Assembly (NCBI GenBank): GCA_964557375.1 | Contig: CAZKZZ010000011.1 | Span: forward strand, 1 to 51,014 | DNA from: CAZKZZ01 sp964557375 | Lineage (GTDB): Bacteria; Spirochaetota; Spirochaetia; SPDA01; CAZJBZ01 | Direction of reading: 5' to 3' | DNA: 51,014 nt | In this document: positions 1 to 8,092 of the stretch, one piece after another | How the letters are laid out: the number at the start of each line of letters is the position of its first letter | Position numbering within the stretch: the stretch's first letter is position 1 | Program-made: the position numbers and the translations under genes | Notes under the pieces: generated by a model | What the model saw: the letters and a program-made list of their open reading frames with translations, nothing else | The model's database searches: none | Told to the model about the DNA's origin: nothing

Positions 1-782
1 GTGACGATAATAACATCCTTCCCGCTTTTTCCGGTTTCCAGCAGACAGTGGGCCCGTACGGTAATTTTTCCTTTCCCGGTTTGATAGGCGGACTTTATTC
101 CCCGTGTGCCGTAGATCGTCCCGCCGAGCGGGAAATCCGGCCCTTTCACATATTTCATCAATCCGGAAATGGAAATCATGGGGTCATCGATCAGGGCGAT
201 GACGGCATCCGAGACCTCCCGGAGATTATGCGGCGGGATGTTCGTAGCCATTCCGACTGCAATACCGCTCGTTCCGTTGATCAATAGTATCGGAACCATA
301 GAGGGGAGGACCAGCGGCTCTTTCATCGTATCGTCGTAATTCGGTCCGAAATCGACTGTCTCTTTTTTGATATCCTGGAGCAGTTCTTCCGAAAGTGCCG
401 CCATCTTTGCTTCCGTGTAGCGCATGGCCGCGGGAGGATCACCGTCAATACTCCCGAAGTTTCCCTGCCCGTTTACCAGGGGATACCGCATCGAAAATGT
501 CTGGGCAAGCCGGACCAGCGCATCATAAATCGACTGATCACCGTGAGGATGATACTTACCGAGTACATCACCGACAATCCTCCCGCACTTTTTGAATGTA
601 CGGTCTGAACGGAGTCCCATTTCGCTCATCGTAAAGAGGATTCTTCGATGGACCGGTTTCAAGCCGTCACGTACATCGGGAAGCGCACGGCTTACAATCA
701 CCGACATTGCATAGTTTAGATATGAGACCTTTATTTCATCCTCTATCGCTACAGGAATTACTTCACCCTTATCGTTCGCCAC
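1..782 (-). CDS. gyrA: DNA gyrase subunit A, N-terminal part (runs off the left edge)
   Basis: GyrA is the DNA breakage-reunion subunit of the A2B2 gyrase that introduces negative supercoils. About 260 N-terminal residues are present; the rest lies beyond position 1. Visible hallmarks are the quinolone-pocket segment GKYHPHGDQSIYDALV and the active-site tyrosine in AMRYTEAKM. The start is a GTG at 782-780 preceded on the minus strand by AGGAG with six-base spacing. It lies 49 bases downstream of gyrB and is probably cotranscribed with it. Oddity: the residue aligned with E. coli Ser83 is Gln (GDQ instead of GDS). Identity is certain from motifs and the gyrB neighbour. Confidence 0.96.
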   Translation of the reverse strand, partial: MANDKGEVIPVAIEDEIKVSYLNYAMSVIVSRALPDVRDGLKPVHRRILFTMSEMGLRSDRTFKKCGRIVGDVLGKYHPHGDQSIYDALVRLAQTFSMRYPLVNGQGNFGSIDGDPPAAMRYTEAKMAALSEELLQDIKKETVDFGPNYDDTMKEPLVLPSMVPILLINGTSGIAVGMATNIPPHNLREVSDAVIALIDDPMISISGLMKYVKGPDFPLGGTIYGTRGIKSAYQTGKGKITVRAHCLLETGKSGKDVIIV

Positions 783-831
783 AATTGTCTCCTACACCAC
801 TACTTGATTCTTCGGAAAGGTTGTTCCGGAA

Positions 832-2739
832 TTACACATCCAGATTGGTCACTTCCAGGGCATTTTCTTCGATGAACTTTCTCCGCGGTGCAACATGTTC
901 ACCCATGAGTGTGGTAAACATGTTCTCCGCTTCTACGGCATCTTCCATCCGGATCTGCATTATTTTTCTCGTCTCCGGATCCATTGTAGTTTCCCACAGC
1001 TGACCGGGGTTCATCTCTCCGAGCCCTTTATACCGCTGTAAGCTCGACTTTCCTTCCTCAAGATTGCTATTTTTGAAATATTTGTTCTTTGCTTCTTCAT
1101 TATAAAAATATTCTATGTGTTTTCCTACCGTCAATTTGTATAAGGGAGGCATTGCAATGAATACGTGCCCCCGTTCGATCAGCTCAGGCATGTATCGGAA
1201 AAAAAAGGTCAACAACAGCGTACGTATGTGAGACCCGTCCACATCGGCATCCGCCATGATAATGATCTTGTGATACCGTAACCTGGCGATGTCGAAATTG
1301 TTCCCGGCACTTGCTCCGAGAGCCGCAATGATCGGCTGGAGCTTTTCGTTAGACAATACCCGGTCTACTCTCGTCTTCTCAACATTGAGCATCTTCCCCC
1401 ACAGCGGAAGAATGGCCTGGAACTGCCTGTCTCTGCCCTGCTTGGCGCTGCCGCCTGCAGAATCACCCTCGACGATATACACTTCACATTTTGCCGGGTC
1501 CTTTTCGGTACAGTCGGCAAGTTTACCGGGAAGACCGGTGCTCTCTAAAAAGCCTTTTCGTCTTGTCAGTTCGCGCGCCTTTCTTGCAGCAGCTCTTGCT
1601 TTTGCCGCAGTTATGGTCTTAGAAAGGATCTTTTCGACAACATTGGGATACTCCTCGAAGTATGCGGTGAGATTTTCGTTTACCAGAGATTCGACGATCC
1701 CTTTTACTTCCGAATTACCCAGTTTCCCTTTGGTTTGTCCTTCGAACTGCGGATTGGGCATCTTGATCGAAATGACTGCAGTAAGGCCTTCCCGAACATC
1801 TTCACCGGAAAGACTCTCTTCGACCTTTTTAGACAATTTGGACTGTCTCAAAAAATCATTGAGTGTTCTGGTCAATGCGGATTTGAATCCCACGAGGTGG
1901 GTCCCGCCCTCCCTCGTGCTGATATTATTTACATAAGAGAAAATATTTTCGTTGTATCCTTCGTTGTATTCGAGGGCCACCTCGACTTCGACTGTTTCTC
2001 TGGTCGCATCGAAATGGATCGGTTCTTTATTAATCGGAGACTTGTTCTTGTTGAGATACTCGATGAACTCCTTCACCCCGCCTTCGAAATTGAAGGTATG
2101 TGATTTCTCTTTGCTCAAACGTTTATCATGAATACTGATTGTTACACCCCGGTTCAGAAACGCGAGTTCACGGAGCCGGTTAGAGAGTGTATCAAAGCTG
2201 AATATGATCGTATCAAACACTTTTGAATCGGGAAGAAATCGTATGACCGTTCCCATTTTGTCGGTTTTACCGAGTTTCTGTACTTCGATCTCAGGAATTC
2301 CTCTTCGGTACTTTTGATAGTAGATGTCTCCTTCCCGGTGGACGTTTACCTCGCACCATTCGGAGAGAGCATTTACAACGGAAACACCGACACCATGCAG
2401 TCCGCCGGAGACTTTGTAGCTGTTCTTATCGAACTTCCCGCCTGCATGGAGTTTCGTCATAACGATCTCTAAAGCACTTACTTTTTCGATTGGATGAATA
2501 TCAACGGGAATTCCCCTGCCGTTGTCGGTTATCGAAACAACATTGCCTTTCTCGATAACGATCGATATTTCACTGCAGAAACCGGCTAAGGCTTCGTCGA
2601 TACTGTTGTCGACAACTTCGTAGACGAGATGGTGGAGACCATCGGGTCCTGTTGAACCGATGTACATACCGGGGCGTTTCTTTACTGCATCAAGCCCCTT
2701 TAATACTTGAATATGCTGGGCGGAGTATTCGTTTTGCAT
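832..2739 (-). CDS. gyrB: DNA gyrase subunit B
   Basis: ATPase subunit of gyrase, 635 residues, a usual length for non-enterobacterial GyrB. The GHKL ATPase domain is at the N-terminus (YEVVDNSIDEALAG near residue 40, DNGRGIP near 75, GGLHGVGVSVVNALS near 110). The TOPRIM domain follows with EGDSAGGSAKQGRDR near 425 and DADVDGSHIRTLL near 500, and the C-terminal block has QRYKGLGEMNPGQLW. It starts 384 bases from the divergent dnaA across oriC and is followed by gyrA on the same strand. A good promoter lies at 2772-2800. The TOPRIM and tail motifs fit gyrase better than ParE, and adjacency to gyrA supports this. Confidence 0.98.
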   Translation of the reverse strand: MQNEYSAQHIQVLKGLDAVKKRPGMYIGSTGPDGLHHLVYEVVDNSIDEALAGFCSEISIVIEKGNVVSITDNGRGIPVDIHPIEKVSALEIVMTKLHAGGKFDKNSYKVSGGLHGVGVSVVNALSEWCEVNVHREGDIYYQKYRRGIPEIEVQKLGKTDKMGTVIRFLPDSKVFDTIIFSFDTLSNRLRELAFLNRGVTISIHDKRLSKEKSHTFNFEGGVKEFIEYLNKNKSPINKEPIHFDATRETVEVEVALEYNEGYNENIFSYVNNISTREGGTHLVGFKSALTRTLNDFLRQSKLSKKVEESLSGEDVREGLTAVISIKMPNPQFEGQTKGKLGNSEVKGIVESLVNENLTAYFEEYPNVVEKILSKTITAAKARAAARKARELTRRKGFLESTGLPGKLADCTEKDPAKCEVYIVEGDSAGGSAKQGRDRQFQAILPLWGKMLNVEKTRVDRVLSNEKLQPIIAALGASAGNNFDIARLRYHKIIIMADADVDGSHIRTLLLTFFFRYMPELIERGHVFIAMPPLYKLTVGKHIEYFYNEEAKNKYFKNSNLEEGKSSLQRYKGLGEMNPGQLWETTMDPETRKIMQIRMEDAVEAENMFTTLMGEHVAPRRKFIEENALEVTNLDV

Positions 2740-3123
2740 TGTCCTTCCTAATACTACTGACTGGATTTTCCAGTATATAGTGAAAAAAAATAAAAGTAAA
2801 GATCACCAATATTTGTATTGCATTGCATGCGGGTATGTTTTACACTAATCATGATGATTTAAAACTTGTGTTAATATCTTGTGGATAACTACACGTATGG
2901 TATATGTTAGTACTAAAATAATACTTCCGAATGTAAAAAGAAAACAAAAACCTCCACTTCCATCATCATTTTTCTTGTAAATTATTATATTATATATAAT
3001 TAAACAATACAGTTCATTATTTTGGAGATTTTTTTGTTTTTTATAGACAACACACTGTTGTTTAGAAGTAGCATTTGTTTTGTGGATAACATGTTAATAA
3101 ATTGATGATAAATTGAGGTTGTT
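2740..3123. other. oriC: Chromosomal replication origin (oriC), gyrB-dnaA intergenic region
   Basis: This 384-base gene-free region between divergent gyrB and dnaA has two perfect DnaA boxes, read TGTGGATAA on plus at 2880-2888 and 3081-3089, both in the same orientation and both inside the longer TTGTGGATAAC. Between them is a 27-base tract of only A and T (2978-3004), a good candidate for the unwinding element. TGTTAATAAATTG at 3092-3104 follows the second box directly. The location next to dnaA is the classical position of bacterial oriC. GC-skew inversion was not computed. dnaA transcription must start inside or beside the origin, so autoregulation by DnaA is likely (inference). Confidence 0.85.
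2772..2800 (-). promoter_or_regulatory. Sigma70-type promoter of gyrB-gyrA
   Basis: Reading the minus strand, TTTACT (2800-2795) and TATACT (2777-2772) are separated by 17 bases, about 33 bases before the gyrB ATG. A short inverted repeat, actgga-ttt-tccagt (2760-2774), overlaps the -10 box and the likely start of transcription, so it could be an operator or a 5' hairpin. Seen by eye; not experimentally supported. Confidence 0.5.
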
Positions 3124-4494
3124 ATGAATGATGAGATATGGAACTACAACATCTTCTGGAATGAGGTCTTGAAGCAGATTCGGGAAGAAATCTCGGACCA
3201 GGAGTACTTTATGTGGTTCAACAGTATAGAGTACGGAGGCTCTCAAGAGTTTGAACTCATTCTTCGGGTTCCATCCTCGTTTTACAAAGACCAGGTAAAA
3301 CAGAGATATCTCGCCCTGATCGAATCCAAACTTTTCGATTTGACAGGAACAAAAATAACTGTCTCCTTCGAGGTGCAGAAACCGAAACAGAACACCCGTT
3401 CAAAACAGCCGTCAAAAGCATCAAAAACCGAGACCAAGCCGGTAAAGAAAAAAAAGCATTCTCAGCTCAATCCTGAGTATACTTTTAATTCCTTTGTTAT
3501 CGGGGAGAACAACTCCTTTGCGGCAAATGCGGCTATCGCTATAGCCAAAAACCCGGGTAAGGCGTACAATCCCTGTCTTATCTACGGCGGTGTGGGTCTC
3601 GGTAAAACCCATCTCATTCAGTCCATCGGAAACGCCTCGTATAAGGAATTCGAGAACATCAACATCGTCTACATTACCGCTGAAACTTTTACCAACGAAT
3701 TCATCCAATCCATACAGAGCCAGCAGATGAACAAGTTCAAGAACAAATACCGTTCAGTGGATACCCTTCTCATCGATGACATCCATTTTCTTCAAAACAA
3801 GAAAGAAACTCAGGAAGAATTGTTTCACACGTTCAATGCACTCTATGAGGCGAACAAGCAGCTCGTTTTTACCTGTGACCGGCCCGTCTCTGAATTAAAA
3901 CAGCTGACCGACCGGTTGAGAAATCGGTTCGAAAGAGGATTGAATGTCGATCTGCAGCCACCTAATTTCGAAACCAGGTTTGCAATTCTCAAACAGAAGC
4001 TGCAGAACAGAAATGTTTCAATAAGTGATGATGTCATAACATTGATCTGCAACAACGTCACCAGCAATGTTCGAGATCTCGAAAAAGCTCTTACCAAACT
4101 GATCGCCTATGCTGATTTGGTAAACAAGACCATCACACCGGAAATCGCCCAGCAACAGTTAAAAGACATCTTTTCCAATCCGAAGCACAGCAATATCACC
4201 ATAGAAATGATTCAACGTGTCGTTGCCGATTATTTCGGTCTGAGTCACAACGACCTTCGGGGCAGAAAGCGGACCAAAGCTATTGTGTTCCCCCGTCAAC
4301 TGGCGATGTACGTTGCCCGGGAGATAACCGAGTTTTCAACGACCGAACTCGGATTGGAATTCGGAGGAAGAGACCACACGACAGTCATGCACGGCTGCCA
4401 GCGGGTCGAAAACAGAATAAAAACCGATCCCACGCTGGAACCGACCATTCAGCATTTAATCAGAACAATAAAGGAGTACGGCACAAAATCTTGA
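3124..4494 (+). CDS. dnaA: Chromosomal replication initiator protein DnaA
   Basis: AAA+ initiator that binds DnaA boxes and melts oriC, 456 residues, normal length. Domain I is at residues 1-80, a Lys-rich linker around 85-115, the AAA+ domain follows with Walker A GGVGLGKTHL near 155 and Walker B LLIDDIHFL near 215, and the DNA-binding domain IV ends with the signature GGRDHTTVMHGCQRV near 415. The ATG is preceded by GAGG at five-base spacing. Two DnaA boxes lie just upstream and near-boxes downstream. First gene of the dnaA-dnaN-recF block. Confidence 0.99.
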   Translation: MNDEIWNYNIFWNEVLKQIREEISDQEYFMWFNSIEYGGSQEFELILRVPSSFYKDQVKQRYLALIESKLFDLTGTKITVSFEVQKPKQNTRSKQPSKASKTETKPVKKKKHSQLNPEYTFNSFVIGENNSFAANAAIAIAKNPGKAYNPCLIYGGVGLGKTHLIQSIGNASYKEFENINIVYITAETFTNEFIQSIQSQQMNKFKNKYRSVDTLLIDDIHFLQNKKETQEELFHTFNALYEANKQLVFTCDRPVSELKQLTDRLRNRFERGLNVDLQPPNFETRFAILKQKLQNRNVSISDDVITLICNNVTSNVRDLEKALTKLIAYADLVNKTITPEIAQQQLKDIFSNPKHSNITIEMIQRVVADYFGLSHNDLRGRKRTKAIVFPRQLAMYVAREITEFSTTELGLEFGGRDHTTVMHGCQRVENRIKTDPTLEPTIQHLIRTIKEYGTKS

Positions 4495-4692
4495 CTACCT
4501 GTTTCTTTGTTGGGGAGAAAAAGTGTATAACTAAAACGATTGTTGATAGTGTTCACCGATTGTGTATAAACAGAGGCAATTATCCGATGGGTATGTGTTT
4601 ATTTTGTAACAGGTTAACGCGGTTACTCACAAATTAACAGGCCCTATTACTTATATTACTATTTTATAAATTTATTAATAGAGGAGAAGGAA
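4495..4692. other. dnaA-dnaN intergenic region with degenerate DnaA boxes
   Basis: Gap of 198 bases. TGTGTATAA at 4561-4569 differs from the DnaA box by one base, and AGTGTATAA at 4522-4530 by two. The 3' half is AT-rich (around 4645-4680), just before the dnaN ribosome-binding site GAGGAGAAGG. In several bacteria the origin is bipartite around dnaA; these weak boxes are compatible with a second subregion or with DnaA control of dnaN, but the evidence is slight. Confidence 0.4.
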
Positions 4693-5793
4693 ATGCAATT
4701 TGTATGTGACAAAAATACAATCTTACGTGAAATATCCATTGCGCAGGAAATAATATCTACTCGGAATGCTCTCTCTATACTATCAAATGTCTTGTTAGAA
4801 CTAAGCGAAGACGCGCTCACGATAAAAGCGACCGATCTAAAAGTGAGTTTTGAAACCGTTATTCCGGTCCAGGTAATGACCACAGGCAGTACTACCGTTT
4901 TTTGTGATAAATTTTCGAGTATCCTGCGGTCTCTTCCCGACGGTGAGATCGAGTTCGAACAGCAGGAATCGAGACTGGTTATTCGGCCGAAGGACAAAAA
5001 AATTGATTTTCAGCTCAAAAGCATTGCATCGGACAAATTCCCTGAGTTTCAGACTATTTCGGAAGAAAAGTTTTTCAAGATTAGCCAGAAAGATATCATA
5101 GAAATGATTACCCAGACTGTATTTGCCGTCTCCGACGATGAAACCCGCTATTTTATGAACGGTGTCTATTTTGAAAAGCAGGATTCGTCCTTGATTATGG
5201 TCGCAACGGACGGTAGAAGACTCTCCTTTATCAGCAAAGAATTGAGTGAAGTCCCCGATTTTCCGGGTGTTATCGTTCCGCCGAAGATCCTCAATCTGAT
5301 CAAAAAACTTGCTTCCGGAGAGGGAGAGTTATCAATCGCTGTATCGGATAAATCGATATTCGTCTCTTTTGATAATCAGAAACTGTCATCGAACCTCATC
5401 GAAGGGCAGTTTCCGAACTACAACCGGGTCATTCCCGATAGCCAGGAAAACAGTGTTACGGTAGAAAAGACCCCTCTTTTAGAGGCCCTGCGGCGTGTAT
5501 CTCTTCTAGTAGAGCAGAAGTCTCACCGGATCTATCTATCTCTGGTAGATAATGTGATTACGCTCAGTTCTGAAGAGAGTGAGATCGGAATTGCGAAAGA
5601 AGAGGTCCCGTGTCAGTATGAGGGTGAAGATGCAAATATTGCCCTCAATTATATCTATCTCGAAAACCCGCTCAAAGTGATGCAGGATGATGAGGTGTTG
5701 ATCGAGTTTACCGAAGTAAACAAAGCCATCACTATTCACGGAGTGCCTAAGAAGGATTATTTTCATATCATCATGCCGATGCAGCTCGATTAA
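4693..5793 (+). CDS. dnaN: DNA polymerase III sliding clamp, beta subunit
   Basis: Ring-shaped processivity clamp, 366 residues, the family's usual size, made of three repeated clamp folds. Recognisable segments are LSILSNVLLE near residue 26, TDGRRLSFI near 175, EGQFPNYNRVIP near 240 and the C-terminal IIMPMQLD, close to the widely conserved PMR/PMQ ending. A strong ribosome-binding site (GAGGAGAAGG) precedes the ATG. The stop codon overlaps the recF start by one base (TAATG), so the two genes are translationally coupled. Confidence 0.98.
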   Translation: MQFVCDKNTILREISIAQEIISTRNALSILSNVLLELSEDALTIKATDLKVSFETVIPVQVMTTGSTTVFCDKFSSILRSLPDGEIEFEQQESRLVIRPKDKKIDFQLKSIASDKFPEFQTISEEKFFKISQKDIIEMITQTVFAVSDDETRYFMNGVYFEKQDSSLIMVATDGRRLSFISKELSEVPDFPGVIVPPKILNLIKKLASGEGELSIAVSDKSIFVSFDNQKLSSNLIEGQFPNYNRVIPDSQENSVTVEKTPLLEALRRVSLLVEQKSHRIYLSLVDNVITLSSEESEIGIAKEEVPCQYEGEDANIALNYIYLENPLKVMQDDEVLIEFTEVNKAITIHGVPKKDYFHIIMPMQLD

Positions 5794-6887
5794 TGGGATT
5801 TCTCTCCATAACTACCCATAATTTCAGAAACCTGGATAATCAGTGTGTGAGTACGGACCATGGGGAAATTTTTTTAGTCGGGGATAACGGGCAGGGTAAA
5901 ACAAACTTCATCGAGGCGGTGTATCTTCTCTGTTATGGAAGCTCGTTCCGTACGAAACGGGACAAGCTTCTCATCAAACACGGATGCGGATCTGCCTGGA
6001 TTCGGGGTGTCTATTCGTTCCATTCCGGGAATGAAATGACGATCGTCGTGAAAATCGAGCAGGGTAAAGAGGTCCTCGTAAATGGAAAAAGGGTCCGGGA
6101 CAGAAAAGAACTCATTGAGAATGTACCTTGTATTATATTCTCCCATGACGATATTCAGTTTATAAAAGGTCCTCCTGAACGGCAGCGGTGGTTTTTCAAC
6201 CAGATTATGAGCATGTTTGATTCCTACTATATTGATATACACCGAAATTACCGGAAGATCGTAAAAACGAGAAACAATCTGTTAAAGGAACGGGACGGCT
6301 CATTGATCGATGTTTATGATGCCCAGCTTGCAGGAGTCGGTATAGAGATACAGAAAAAACGGGAAACGTCTATACGGGAGTTCAATGAGACATTTACTCC
6401 TTTGTTCTCGGACATATCCGGTCTGGATACGCCTGTCGAGATTCGATATCTCCCCTCATGGAAAGGAGCTGAAAAATCGGAAGACGCTGCTGCCGTATTG
6501 CGGAATACGATAAACAGAGACAGAGAATACGGGACGACAACCACCGGGCCGCATCGGGACCGGATACGATTTATCCGGGACGGAATGGATTTTTCTAAAA
6601 CAGCATCTACCGGTCAATTGCGATTAATGTCGCTTGCCTTACGGGTATCTCAGAGCATATATTACAGAGAGAAAACAGGGAGAGAACCGCTGCTGCTGCT
6701 CGATGATGTCCTGCTCGAGCTCGATACTGAAAAGAGAAAAAAGTTTGTAGCACTTCTTCCTGAATACGAACAGGCGTTTTTTACGTTTCTTCCTGATGAG
6801 CAGTATCTTGTATTCAAGAAAGAAAAGACTGCTGATTATCTCGTGGACAAGGGGAAGATAACAGAGAAACATGAAACAGGCGCGTGA
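5793..6887 (+). CDS. recF: DNA replication and repair protein RecF
   Basis: SMC-like ATPase that helps RecOR load RecA at single-strand gaps, 364 residues as usual. Walker A GDNGQGKTNFIEA lies near residue 31, the ABC-type signature STGQLRLMSLALR near 270, and Walker B LLLLDDVLLELD near 300. The start overlaps the dnaN stop by one base and its 3' end overlaps the next gene by 17 bases, so the run dnaN-recF-dciA is tightly coupled. Confidence 0.97.
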   Translation: MGFLSITTHNFRNLDNQCVSTDHGEIFLVGDNGQGKTNFIEAVYLLCYGSSFRTKRDKLLIKHGCGSAWIRGVYSFHSGNEMTIVVKIEQGKEVLVNGKRVRDRKELIENVPCIIFSHDDIQFIKGPPERQRWFFNQIMSMFDSYYIDIHRNYRKIVKTRNNLLKERDGSLIDVYDAQLAGVGIEIQKKRETSIREFNETFTPLFSDISGLDTPVEIRYLPSWKGAEKSEDAAAVLRNTINRDREYGTTTTGPHRDRIRFIRDGMDFSKTASTGQLRLMSLALRVSQSIYYREKTGREPLLLLDDVLLELDTEKRKKFVALLPEYEQAFFTFLPDEQYLVFKKEKTADYLVDKGKITEKHETGA

Positions 6888-7323
6888 TGTTTTAGATAGA
6901 CTGCTTCAAAAAATGGGTATTCAGTTCGGCAGATATCCTTCATTCTATAGACAGTGGCCGGCACTCGTTGGTGAAAAAATCGCTGCCCAGACCAGAATAA
7001 AGGATATCGTAAACAAAACACTGATCATTGAAGTGTTTCATCCGGGTACAAAGCAGCTGATTCAGCTCAATAGCGATAAAATTCTAAAAGAGATAGCGAA
7101 ACACTATCCGGAGTTCGAAATAATTGCTCTAAAGACGGTTTTAGCGTCTGCGAAAAAGCAGGATAAAAAAGAAGAGCCGGCGAAAACAGACCGGGAAGTA
7201 ACCGAGAAAGGAATATCTCAGCAGTCTGAAAACGTGGAGGAGAGCGGAAATCTCGATGACGTGCTGCAAAAACTGAAGAAAGCGGTAGAAGAGGAGTCGG
7301 TAATTGACAGGAATGAGGAGTAA
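6871..7323 (+). CDS. dciA: DciA-like (DUF721) protein, probable replicative helicase operator
   Basis: 150 residues. The N-terminal 95 residues match the DUF721 pattern: a helix, then YPSFYRQWPALVGEKIAAQT and LIIEVFHPGTKQLIQLNSDKIL. DUF721 proteins next to recF are DciA, which assists loading of the replicative helicase in bacteria without DnaC/DnaI (family knowledge). The C-terminal third (about residues 100-150) is charged, Lys/Glu-rich and probably disordered. It overlaps recF by 17 bases. The family call is firm; the helicase-loading role is by homology and context. Confidence 0.85.
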   Translation: MKQARDVLDRLLQKMGIQFGRYPSFYRQWPALVGEKIAAQTRIKDIVNKTLIIEVFHPGTKQLIQLNSDKILKEIAKHYPEFEIIALKTVLASAKKQDKKEEPAKTDREVTEKGISQQSENVEESGNLDDVLQKLKKAVEEESVIDRNEE

Positions 7324-7404
7324 ATTTTATACTTGTCCTTCATGCTAAAATAGCTAAAACAATCAGTTTTTTAAAAGAAGCACACGTTATTCCATAATAA
7401 TTGT

Positions 7405-7439
7405 GCTTCTTGCAAAAATCGGTTATTTTTGCAAGAAGC
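7405..7439. repeat. Perfect 15-bp inverted repeat, hairpin 1 of rpmH leader
   Basis: Arms gcttcttgcaaaaat (7405-7419) and atttttgcaagaagc (7425-7439) around the loop cggtt. The left arm can pair alternatively with 7375-7384, giving mutually exclusive structures. Confidence 0.85.
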
Positions 7440-7458
7440 TTGCGAACACTGTTCGTTA

Positions 7459-7518
7459 GAAGTTTTTGGTTGTAATAGTAAATAATGCTTTATAATAGAA
7501 TGAATTACCAAAAACTTC
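7459..7518. repeat. 60-bp element: 12-bp inverted repeat enclosing a TATAAT
   Basis: Arms gaagtttttggt (7459-7470) and accaaaaacttc (7507-7518) enclose a 36-base AT-rich centre with TATAAT at 7491-7496. It has the same total length and a related arm sequence as the element at 20168-20227. It may carry the rpmH promoter, but no convincing -35 box at 17 bases is visible. Confidence 0.7.
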
Positions 7519-7534
7519 ATGTTACATTAAAGTA

Positions 7535-7568
7535 GCTATTTCAAAATTAGTCTTAATTTTGAAATAGC
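7535..7568. repeat. Perfect 15-bp inverted repeat, hairpin 3 of rpmH leader
   Basis: Arms gctatttcaaaatta (7535-7549) and taattttgaaatagc (7554-7568) around the tetraloop gtct, ending 37 bases before the rpmH ATG and 22 bases before its AAGGAG ribosome-binding site. Confidence 0.85.
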
Positions 7569-7605
7569 CTCAATTATGAAGATTTGATTTAAGGAGAATA
7601 TATAT

Positions 7606-7761
7606 ATGAAAAGGACGTATCAACCAAGCCGAACTAAGAGGAACCGAAAGTTTGGATTTCGGGCAAGAATGAAAACACGCGGCGGTAGACAGGTTTTAAA
7701 ACGGAGAAGATCTAAAGGTCGGGCAAAGTTGTCTGTTTCCAATGAAAAAAAGCCTTTCTAG
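7606..7761 (+). CDS. rpmH: 50S ribosomal protein L34
   Basis: 51 residues beginning MKRTYQPSRTKRNRKFGFRA, with RMKTRGGRQVLKRRRSKGRA following: the unmistakable L34 pattern. AAGGAG is at ten-base spacing from the ATG. The tail (residues 45-51, SNEKKPF) extends beyond the usual end because the reading frame runs on into rnpA, giving a 20-base overlap with that gene. L34 and the RNase P protein are almost always adjacent near oriC. Confidence 0.97.
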   Translation: MKRTYQPSRTKRNRKFGFRARMKTRGGRQVLKRRRSKGRAKLSVSNEKKPF

Positions 7762-8092
7762 AGAGGAACGGTTACGAACACAGAACGACTTTAACAATGT
7801 CTTTTCAAAACATACAAAATCATACAAAGCCTCGATACCGGGAATTGCGCTCAGATATTGTGAAAACTCTCTCTCATGGAATCGCATCGGTATTGTCGTA
7901 TCAAAAAAATTCGGAAATGCAGTAAAGAGAAACAGAGTGAAACGGCATATACGGGAAATCTATAGAAATATGAAACACTCGCTGCGGAAAGGCTTTGATT
8001 TGGTTTTTGTTGTTTACCCTGGAGAGTGTAGTTATGAACAGAGAAGAATACAATGTGAAACTCTCTGCAACAAAGCAAATCTTTATACATAA
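7742..8092 (+). CDS. rnpA: Ribonuclease P protein component
   Basis: Protein cofactor of RNase P (tRNA 5' maturation), 116 residues. It has the family signature RNRVKRHIREIYRN near residue 62 and GIVVSKKFGNAVKRN just before. The ATG at 7742 lies inside rpmH, and the 3' end overlaps yidD by 59 bases, so three consecutive genes share sequence. In some bacteria rpmH and rnpA overlap in a similar way (established), but a double overlap is unusual. Confidence 0.94.
   Translation: MKKSLSREERLRTQNDFNNVFSKHTKSYKASIPGIALRYCENSLSWNRIGIVVSKKFGNAVKRNRVKRHIREIYRNMKHSLRKGFDLVFVVYPGECSYEQRRIQCETLCNKANLYT

Larger units (their letters stand above)
7324..7605 (+). other. Hairpin-rich leader between dciA and rpmH
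   Basis: 282 bases without a gene, AT-rich, containing three long perfect inverted repeats (7405-7439, 7459-7518, 7535-7568) and a competing arm at 7375-7384 (aagaagcaca) that can pair with 7402-7411 instead. None is followed directly by a long T run, so simple intrinsic termination is not obvious. A TATAAT lies at 7491-7496 inside the middle repeat. The layout suggests processing or attenuation control of the rpmH-rnpA mRNA (inference). Confidence 0.55.

Noticed and set aside
1885..1910. tRNA-like T-arm sequence (ggatttgaatccc)
   Set aside because: Lies in conserved gyrB coding sequence and no acceptor or anticodon stems surround it.
1289..1936. Long open frame on plus opposite gyrB
   Set aside because: Antisense shadow of gyrB with no ribosome-binding site or family resemblance; several such frames occur opposite ahcY, yidC, murA and fapA.
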